64,000 nt of DNA from contig WPIO01000180.1 of NCBI GenBank assembly GCA_009760855.2, positions 126,001-190,000 on the forward strand, read 5' to 3'. Positions 47,881 through 56,418 of the stretch are shown here, piece by piece. The notes below the pieces were generated by a model. That model was not told the DNA's origin, did not search any database, and worked only from the letters and a program-made list of their open reading frames with translations. The DNA is from Cristatella mucedo. Lineage: Eukaryota; Bryozoa; Phylactolaemata; Cristatellidae. Positions within the stretch are counted from its first letter, which is position 1. Each line of letters opens with the position of its first letter. Position numbers and translations under genes: made by a program.

Positions 47881-49290
47881 CGAAGAGCAGGCCATGAAAA
47901 CAGAAATCTTTTCAACAGCTTTCAACGTTTTCGATAAGAACTTGACTGACACCTTCTGCACCGAATTTCGTTCACCGACTGACTCAATGTCACTTTTGGC
48001 TCACGTACATGACGTACTCACACTAATGGTCATACACTCGACCAAACTTTCCCCTAAACTTTCACACTTTTACCACCAATTATTACAAGACTCTGCTTTT
48101 CTGACCACATGCAGATCTCATTCGGTCTACAGTGAGTACCCTCCTCCACATCTAAAATCATGTACGAATCGCGAAAACTCAAGACCCTCGTCATTGATGC
48201 TGTCCGTACGAGAATGCCTACTCCAACTCTGCTTCTCAATTCCCTTTCTTACCTGTCATCATCGGTGAATTGCTACAACGCGACCCTAGCTGACATGCTC
48301 TCCCAATTTTCACCTCTAATTATGTGAACTTTGTGCCCTCGCCCTATGGTTTAAGATAGAAATTAACCTTGCTGGGTCTACTAAGCACATGCTTGAAAAA
48401 GCATACAAAAGACCAGAACTTACTGTCCATCACCATTCAAACGAGGATTAATATAAATCGTGCTAATCAATCCTAATGAAGGCTAAGTCTTGCTCACATA
48501 AAAGCACCGTTGAATCACAGATGCAAAATACATAAATGCTGATGTTGACGATAAACCATCTTCTTTACAGAACCCAGGTTAGCTCCTTACACAGCGATGA
48601 TTAAGCTGATCACTTCTCTAGCTACTTTGTCAACAAGGTGGACAAGATCAGGGAGTTCAATAATAGAGTAGCAGCATCACCCCCTAGAATACTGTCCCTC
48701 AATTTTATACAGAACCTCAACGTCTGCATTCAATGAGGTCACTAGTGACCTCGTCCTGAATTTCACATCTCAATAAAAACGATAACTAGCCCTCTAGACC
48801 CTCTTCCTAGTGGGCAGCTTCTACGATTCATAGATTTGCTAAATTCATGCTCAGCTAACTTCATAAATATATCATTAGCCTCAGGTCACGACCCAGTACA
48901 TTTAAAAAAGGCTGCAGTCATGCCACTACTTAAGAAAGAATCACTAGATCAAGAGAGCGACGTTTGCCCAGTCATCCTTTTACCATTCACTCCCATCAAA
49001 TCCTTGAAACGAATCTCCGCAGACCAGCTGAACTCATAAATTGAAACTTCAAATCTTGCTAGTAAGTTGTACTCTGGTTTTAGAGCAAATCACGTTACAA
49101 AGTCGGCATTGCTTCTGATTTATAAAAATCTACCGAGGAAAACAGACTTAGGTAGAGTCTCTTTGCTTGTTTTGCTCAATCTTTTTGCCGCTTTTGATAC
49201 TGCCGATCACAAAGTCCTTCTTGAGTGCCTCCAATCTCGCCTGGGCACCAATGACACTGCATCGCAATGCTTAAGATACTATCTCACTGG

Positions 49291-49431
49291 AATAAATAAA
49301 ACTCGTTTGTATGGCGCCCCAGAGAACTTATCTCTAATCAGGCGCTTCACATATGCCTCAGGCTCGAGCCCTCGACCTCAGTCGAGCATTGGTCGAGGCG
49401 AGCACCTTACCCGCTAGACCAAACCAGCTCA
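49291..49431 (-). mobile_element. SINE-2 inside a LINE
   Basis: Minus strand: TGGTCTAGCGGGTAAGGTGC (A-box-like), GAGGGCTCGAGCCTGAGGC around the B box, GAAGCGCCTGATTAGAGATA and AGTTCTCTGGGGCGCCATAC. The tail half is close to the LINE family 1 stem-loop. The target-site duplication is not clear. Confidence 0.8.
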
Positions 49432-50185
49432 AAAACACCATAGGGTTAATGTGGATGGACACAGATCATCTTTGGAATATATGCAGTATGGGGTAACTCA
49501 GGACTCTGCGCTGGGTCCGGTTCTTTTCACGGTTTATACTCTCCTCTTAGCGAAGTGATTTCCAGGCACAATCAAGGCTTTCACTTCTGTGAGTATGGCA
49601 CACAGTTGTACCTCTGCTTTGATCCCTCCCTGGCCCTCAGCAAGTCAAATTCACTCAACTCCCTTCCTGCATGTATTGATGGCAAGCCCACACGGATGAC
49701 ACAATTTTTTAAAGTTGAATGTTGACAAAACCAACTTACTATTAATTAGCAAACTGAGTACGATTTAAAACTTTGGAAGTTAGCTTACCGGGACACCTCA
49801 TGTTGAATTTGCACGAAACTTTGATGTCCTGCTCCAAAGTTACCTTTCATTAGACGACAATATCAGCTCCACAGTCAAGACCGCCTCTTATATCAATACA
49901 ACACTGCTAAAACTTGTGATTTTGTAGACAGGGAAACAACTTCTAAATCGTCATGTATTTGTGACATCTCGTCTCGAACTCATCTGTAACTCATAGCTTG
50001 ATTGTCTACATGCCTGTGCAGCCCTGCTCTTGCAGCTGCTAAAAAAACTCTGCAACTAGGCTTGTCTGTCGTGAACGAATCAGAGTTGCCACATCACACC
50101 ACTTCTGGCCAACCTGCACTGGCTTCCAGCATAGCATCAACTTCAAGGTTCACTCAACCACTTTTGGGTCAATGATATATCGCAT

Positions 50186-50326
50186 ATAGATATAATTTAC
50201 TTGTATAGGACCATAAGAGAACTTAATCTCTATTCAGGCACTTCACGTATTCCACGGGGCTCGAGCCCACGACTTCGACCAGACCGTGGTCGGGGCAAGC
50301 ACCTTAAATAGCTGGTCAAACCAGTG
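50186..50326 (-). mobile_element. SINE-2 inside a LINE
   Basis: Minus strand: TTGACCAGCTATTTAAGGTG at the head, GTCGTGGGCTCGAGCCCCGT with a B-box-like GGGCTCGAGCCCC, then GAAGTGCCTGAATAGAGATT, AAGTTCTCTTATGGTCC and an AT-rich end. It interrupts the C-terminal coding part of the decayed LINE. Confidence 0.8.
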
Positions 50327-50600
50327 TAGTGTTATGGGTAGCCATTACTAGGCATTTCACTTCAATCTCTGGCTAAAACCTTTTTATCATATGTACTCCA
50401 CCACCGGGCTAATTATTGTGTAATCTGCTTTTCGGAATCTAATTGTTTACCTCTACCTCGAATTAACCTCAAATCCTTTCGAGACGAAGCCTTAAGTTGG
50501 CATATTACCCAAAGCCTGGACCTCTGGACATTTGAAATGCTCAACGACATCCACATGACTTGACCACATTAAAAATACAACTAAAACGCATATATTTGTC

Positions 50601-50968
50601 GTGGGCATGCTCTCTCCCTCGCAACGCTCTTTCTCCCTCTCTCTCTCTCTCTCTCTCTCGCATGGCCTCCATTTTGCCGAGGTCTGGCAAGCAACAACGG
50701 CAACGACTCGAGTAGCATGGGTGATGCCAGGGAGCATCATCGCCCTCTGCTCTGCCCGGTCACATGCAGGAGGCTAAAGGTCAGCAAACGGGAAAGCATT
50801 CCTGCGTCGTATGGCAGGCTGCCTCTGATTCTTGAAAACTTCCTAACGTTGCTACTTATGCGCTTCTTAGTTCAGGCTGGCAGCTCCAGTTGCACGCCAA
50901 GTGCTCTGGAATTTAAAGAAGTGCTGCAAGCGAGGTAACCTAGATGAGCTCATCGATCGTCCTTTTTT
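50601..50968. other. Unassigned insert with a (CT)n tract
   Basis: This sequence sits between the broken end of the LINE at about 50600 and a family 1 3' tail at 50970, so it may be an insertion into the LINE. It starts with a CT run (50630-50660); the remainder has no recognised coding or repeat identity. Confidence 0.35.
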
Positions 50969-50969
50969 T

Positions 50970-51245
50970 CAGCAATCTTAAAGTGCCTAGAAATAGACAG
51001 GGTTCTCTGAGGGCGCTATAACAAAAATATCATTATTATTATTATTATTATTATACCTGCTGACAATGCGCGTGCTAACCCCGTGCATGTCACCCCTAAC
51101 CATGTTATTCCTGTTGTTATTGAGTAAGCTACTACAGCAATTGAATCGTGCTTCGTTTGTCTCAAATATAAATGACCTAGTAAGAGATCGAGTTCTCGTA
51201 AGACGCACTATACAATGATTTAATAATAATACTATTACTATTAAA
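50970..51245 (+). mobile_element. Two consecutive LINE family 1 3' tails
   Basis: The first tail: TTAAAGTGCCTAGAAATAGA, CTCTGAGGGCGCTATAAC and (ATT)n at 51028-51053. The second begins immediately with ACCTGCTGACAATGCGCGTG (3' UTR) and ends with ATGACCTAGTAAGAGATCGA, TCTCGTAAGACGCACTATAC and a TAATAATA run at 51220-51245. Two 3' ends of the same polarity therefore lie back to back. Confidence 0.75.
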
Positions 51246-51412
51246 TCCAGAGCAAATAGTCAGTTTCCTAGGCTTTTGTACCATCAGGGAAGAACATGAT
51301 GTTGATCTGTTATCGGCTGTCCCTGAACATGCTGTGGTATTGGGCGGTATCTGCAGTAGCTCAAGCATAAATAGAGCTCAGTTGCGTTATTTTTCAGAAA
51401 CAGCCTGAGTTA

Positions 51413-51765
51413 ATAGTAATAATAATAATGCACTTGATAAAGTGCCCTCAGAGAACTCAATCTCTTTATAGGCGCTTTACATTTTCTGCAAAGGGAAACG
51501 TGATTGAATCGTGAGTAATATCGCGCTTGATAAACAACATGGACGATGTGGTTAGGGGTGACATGCACAGGGTCACCATGCAAATGTGGTTAGTAGCAGC
51601 ATGCACAGTGTTAGCACGCATAAGCACATGAAAGACGAATCACAAGGACCCAATAAATGCTGTCCTAAATAGATGTGTTTATTAAGTTCTTTTTAAATGT
51701 GGTCAAGGCAGGCGACGTCGTGACTCAGGTCGGCAGGGAGTTCCAGGCTTTGGGAGTTAAACTAT
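51413..51765 (-). mobile_element. LINE family 1 3' fragment
   Basis: (AAT)n tail at 51414-51429, stem-loop CTTGATAAAGTGCCCTCAGA / TCTTTATAGGCGCTTTACAT, 3' UTR, and the last codons to about 51765 on the minus strand (TAF-, FKKN-type sequence). It is truncated there, just before a (CT)n tract. Confidence 0.82.
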
Positions 51766-51829
51766 AATTGTCTCCACCAGCGTGCGGCAAATGTCTGGGT
51801 AAAATGCCAACCAGCCTACAGCAGTAACG

Positions 51830-51903
51830 TTGCTCTCTCTCTCCCTCTCTTTTGACCTCGCTCACTCCCTCGCTCTCTTCTTATTTCTCTCTCTCTCTCT
51901 CAC
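51830..51903. repeat. (CT)n microsatellite
   Basis: An imperfect CT run interrupted by TTTTGACCTCGCTCACTCCC. Confidence 0.9.
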
Positions 51904-52066
51904 AGGTGATTTGAGCTCCAGTGACGCCATAATCGTCATTTTCATTCATTTATGCAAACGTTCTGCTGCAATGAAACAATAAATTCAATTCAATACTCGT
52001 AATGATGCGATCGTGCTCAATGGTGAAACCAAGTGTGTGGCCTTAAACGGGCTTCCAAACTCTTAC

Positions 52067-52186
52067 CTGTTATGTACGGCCAGCGGTTTTGCAACATCCT
52101 CTTTTTCCAGTTTCGGCTGCAGGAACGCTAACCGAGTGATTATCACCTGGCTCTGGTATATGGCGATACTCAGTACGACCGGTATG
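52067..52186 (-). CDS. STRA6-like gene B, internal exon
   Basis: Acceptor TTTACTTTGCAG before 52186 and donor GTAAGA after 52067; one base, 39 codons, two bases. The peptide IPVVLSIAIYQSQVIITRLA then FLQPKLEKED and a terminal LAVHNR matches the STRA6 helix with the conserved I/L-x-Q-x-x-x-x-x-x-F-L pattern and the following N-R-R (vertebrate LAVILQNMAAHWVFLE ... LTNRR). The first and last phases fit the exons at 54230 and 47384. Confidence 0.87.
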
Positions 52187-54229
52187 CTGCAAAGTAAACG
52201 ACATTGGGTCGACAATTAATTGATTGCCCTGAGGTGGCCAAGTGCTGAAGCCTCACCGGCACTGTCAGTCCTAGTTGGTTCTACCCCAGCCACTAGTAGG
52301 TCTGGCTGGAGGGACAAAAAGAGAAGTTAAGTTTCGAGAGGCGCTCTAGTGATCTGCACTGGCCGATGAAGCTACGTTTGGCCAATATCGTAAGTCCTCT
52401 AGCCTCCATTATTGGGCTACCAGACTTTCTGAAAGAGGTGACTAAGACTTTTTTGGGCCGACCATCTTCTTCCTGTGAAGCTTCGATGGCTGTCTTAACT
52501 TAACTTCTGACCTAAGTACGAGCTCAACCTAGAATAAGGACTTAGAAGCCATGAATGAGTGTTTCTCATGGTGTTATAGCTCCTAGCTGTTCTCGGTGTC
52601 GAGAACCAGTGGCTTTTAGTATAATCTGGTGAAGAATGGTAGAAAGGTTGTCGATTTAAATTAACTAGCTCTGTGGGCTACTAAGTAGAAAGACGTCTGG
52701 GAATGCATACGCCCATATAATTACTAGTCAGTCTAGAAATCTGCATCCGGGATAATAAGCATTATCTGTATGACCTTTACCCTCCATCTCTCTCGTGAGA
52801 GATGTTTTAGCGCGACTCTATAGTCCCATTGGGCGGTGCACCTTCGAAGGGCACGTTCACTATGCCATTCCGCGAGGAAACATAAATACACACACACACA
52901 CACACACACCAGCACACAAACGCATGCACACAAGCGCATGCACACAAACACGCACACAGAATGTCAGTGTCATAAGATTGTGTGATATATCACACGTCTA
53001 CTGTACTTCACTACAGAATGTACTGATCGCTATCTTCTCACGAACAGAAGGACGGACTTTGTCGCTTTTTGTAAGTACAATTATATATACATATATACCT
53101 GTTTTTGTATGTTTTCACACGGAAAAACATTGTAAATGTGACCATTAGGATATTTTCTAGAGCGGAACTCTCTCCTACGTCGAGACGTTAGGATAAGGTT
53201 TGGGCAAAGGCAAAAATATAAAATATTAATAGTCCCCAAAATAAAAGCTATAAGGAGGTGTCAGAAGGTTTTACTACTGTATTTCAAAGTGTAAACTGTC
53301 AGCGTAGGTCGCGATTGTCAACGTTGGGATTTAGTCTCCATTGCTGGAATCTAGGCAATACTTCTGTGGTCGGGACATTGATAAATAAAGCCATACAGAC
53401 TAGAAAGCACCGTAATTACAAATTAGATATTTTGAGAAAAGTTTTTCCTACGTTAAGGAGACGCTAGGGCCTATATATCTGTCAATAGCAGATGGGCTAT
53501 CGATCTTTAAAAGTATTTCCATCGTTCTCTGGGTTTATCCAACAAAATCACACGCGTCTGCACATGCTGCTTTGGTCACACAACTGCTAGTGGCAGCCTA
53601 ATATGGCATCCTAATATCTAAAGAGATCTCAAAATCAAGAACAAGAGAAATTAAGAAGCAAGGTAAGAAGCCAAGCTTCTTAGTTCTTTCTCTTCTGAAT
53701 GCTGAATGCTGCTGCTACTTCGTATCAGAACACAGCTGCCTCAGCCGTCACGAAACGTACTCCTCATAGACACCTGCACACCACGAGGGTTCCGTCGATT
53801 TCTGTTTAGTATCAGCTGGAACTACTGGGTAAACTGACGTGATTGATCGTTGGCACTATGCTTTGCTCAACTTTGCTAGTATTCTGCAAAGCGGATAAAC
53901 TATAATTAGAGGAATTTACTAAAGACTACGTGACATCTCAAAAGAATTCCGGTACTGTAATTATTTGCAAGGATGTAGCAGGCTGTGAACCTTGACCAAA
54001 TTTTACTTGGGGCATATTTTTAATTTAATATTCAATTAAACAATTATCATTAACTATCAGAAAAATTATCGGTAATTATTAGCTTGGGGATTTTTCAGCT
54101 GAATAGCCTTTAAGATGAGTGTGCAAGCATTCATTCAAGCATCAAGGGGCTGCTAAAATAAGGCTTAAGCGAATTTCAAAATAAAAGTTCTTAAATAAAA
54201 TATCAGCTGGTAAGGTGAATCGTACTTAC
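52187..54229. other. Intron of gene B with a CA microsatellite
   Basis: A (CA)n-type tract lies at 52885-52967. The remaining sequence, including frames at 52795-53148 and 53258-53467, has no recognised identity. Confidence 0.5.
52885..52967. repeat. (CA)n microsatellite, interrupted
   Basis: A CA run of about 24 bases followed by CA- and GCA-rich sequence. The open frames that cross it are repeat artefacts. Confidence 0.9.
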
Positions 54230-54350
54230 ATGATAAACTCTGCAACAAATATTATAATTCCATAGTAATTAAATTCCAGGGCAGGAATGAAGAGAATGTA
54301 AGTTATAATGAAGGCCACGAGAAAAAGCACGAACTGAATTATGACGAAGC
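54230..54350 (-). CDS. STRA6-like gene B, internal exon (two membrane helices)
   Basis: Acceptor TTCGCTTTTGTAG before 54350 and donor GTAAGT after 54230; two bases, 39 codons, two bases. The peptide FVIIQFVLFLVAFIITYILF-IPALEFNYYG and IIIFVAEFI forms a helix, a proline, a short loop and the beginning of the next helix. Vertebrate STRA6 has GLLVQQIIFFLGTTALAF followed by a conserved MP at the same place. The glycine at the left junction comes from the exon at 62941. Confidence 0.88.
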
Positions 54351-54555
54351 CTACAAAAGCGAAAATAAATTCACTCATACTATCAAAAACATAAGCGAAG
54401 AATGAAAATAGGTTTGCATTTCAAAGGTAATGAGTTTAAGAAAAGCAAGGTGGTCAGGCTATTGGGAAGATAAAATCGCTTTTTTGCAATATATTTTGAT
54501 GTAAATAAAACCTCTAGGTTATTACAGAAGGCAAAAGTTTGCCTACATGGCCGAA

Positions 54556-54602
54556 CTACTGCTGCTGCTGCTGCTGCTGCTGCTACTACTACTACTACTA
54601 AC
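54556..54602. repeat. (CTG)n(CTA)n tract at a LINE tail
   Basis: About eight CTG followed by five CTA trinucleotides directly at the 3' tail of a minus-strand family 1 LINE, in the position where other copies carry (ATT)n. Confidence 0.9.
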
Positions 54603-55960
54603 AGTAATACATTCGATGAAACGACCTCAGAGAACTCAATATCTTTCTAGGCACTTCACATTGGCTTTAAAGGAAGTATTATAGAATCGATAGTGGTAGC
54701 AAGCTCAATAAACAACAGCAATTTCATGGCTAGGGGTGACATAAACTTGGTCAGCGTGTGAATGTTGTTAGTGGCAGCATGAAAAGTGTTAGCAGGCATC
54801 AATAACCTACAGTTTGAATCACATGGAGTCACTAAATGCCGTGATAAATAGGTGCGTGTTTAGTTTCTTATGAAACGTGGCCAAGTCAGGAGATGTCGTG
54901 AAGCAAGTCGAGACCAAGTTTCAGGCTTTGAGAGTAAACGAACTACAGGCCTCGTCACCAAAGGGGTCGAGGTTAGTACGAGGTATAGGTAAACAATATG
55001 ATTCCAAAAGGTGGGTAGTGCGATGGTTACTTAGCCTGGTGGGGAATAGATCTGTTAGGTAGGCTTGATCCGAATAATGAATTAATTTAATAATGAGTAA
55101 AAAAACTTTGAAGTTGACGCCTTGCTTGACCGGGAGCCAGTGAAGGTCAGCTAGAAGTGGCGAGGTTGGTAACTGCTAGGCTTAAGACAGACAAGTCTAG
55201 CTGCAGAGATTCGCACCAGCTGACAGCACCTAATTTCACCGGCCAGTAGACCACAGCAGTCAAGACGGGATGTCACAAATGTATTGACCAATTTAGATAT
55301 GGTATCTCCGTCTAACAAGCCCTACTTTTAGCAATGCTGGGTAGTTCAAATTAGGTGGACTTGACTGTGGAGCTGAAGTCGTCGTCTAATGGAACGTCAC
55401 TTAAGAATGTGACTTAGATTTCGTGCAGATCCAACAGGAGATATGCTTGCAGAACCAATTTGAGCATTAACATTTCAATTTCTGAGTTACCATTGTTTGC
55501 CCACAACTAGTAAAATGGTTTTAACATAGTTCAATTTAAGAAAATTTGCTGCGATTCATATGGGGATGTCTTCAACACATATAACAAAAAAGTTGAGTGA
55601 ATTTGAGGTGCTGGAGGGCAGGGAGGGATCAAAGAAAAAGTATAACCGAGTGTCGTCTAAATAGAAATGAAAGCTTAGATTGTGCATGGAAATTACATTG
55701 GCGAGAGGGTGAGCATAAACCGTGAAAAGTGCGGTACCAAACATAAATCCGTGAGGTAACCCATATTTTAGAGCCTTCTTGGATGATCTTTGAACAATCA
55801 CATGAATATTCTGGTATTTTCCACTTAGATAGCCCTCAAACTATTGCAAAGCAGCTCCAGTGAGTCCAAGGCGTGAGCAACGAGGGGCCTTTAACAAGGA
55901 TAGAGTGATCGATCGAATCAAAAGCTGCCGAAAGTTCAAGCGAAATAAACTACTATTTCC
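54595..55960 (-). mobile_element. LINE family 1 copy, older
   Basis: The minus-strand element from the tail (54595) through a worn stem-loop (ACGACCTCAGAGAACTCAAT / TCTTTCTAGGCACTTCACAT) and the C-terminal region to the reverse transcriptase. The frame 55556-55801 encodes LKYGLPHGFMFGTALFTVYA and FHFYLDDTRLYFFF, with a YLDD variant at the active site. It ends at about 55960 in the DLSAAFD-coding region. Confidence 0.82.
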
Positions 55961-56168
55961 GGCTGCTGAAGCTGCTCAACGATTTCACTTTAGTATTTTT
56001 CGTACTTATATTTTTGATTGTCCAATGCACAAGTTGCAACGTGAAGTTTAATCTATGGTACCCAACTGTAGTATATCTCACAAATATGCACGTCGGTATG
56101 ACCATTTTATTAAGTGTCGATACAAAGCCTAATTCATTAGCACTGTCTCGATCCGACAGAGTCTATGT
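55961..56168. other. Short spacer between two LINEs
   Basis: Nothing recognised. The stretch separates the older copy from the long, well-preserved copy of the same orientation. Confidence 0.3.
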
Positions 56169-56418
56169 CTTTTTTCCGGTGATAATAATAATAATAATAA
56201 TATTGCACTTGATAAAGCGCCCTCAGAGAACTTAATCTCTTTCTAGGCGCTTTACATTTGCTGCAAAGTGATACGCAATAGAATAGTAAGTAAAATCATG
56301 CTTGAAAAACAAACAAAATGAATAACATGGTTAGGGGTTACATGCACTGGGTCAGCATGCAAATGTGGTTAGTGTCAGCATGAACAGTGTCAGCACGCAT
56401 AAGCACAGCGAGGACGAA

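Larger units (their letters stand above)
47890..50600 (+). mobile_element. LINE family 1, longest plus copy, decayed, carrying two SINE-2 insertions
   Basis: It extends further 5' than the other plus copies: the frame 47894-48268 and sequence near 48097 (LSDHMQISF-type) belong to the endonuclease domain. The linker, reverse transcriptase (FYSGFRANHVTKSALL, LLNLFAAFDTADHKVLLECL) and C-terminal region follow, with numerous stops and frameshifts. Two SINE-2 copies interrupt it (49291-49431 and 50186-50326). The match stops near 50600 in the LKTHLF-coding region, and a piece carrying the stem-loop and tail resumes at about 50970. It lies in a gene B intron in antisense orientation. Confidence 0.82.
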
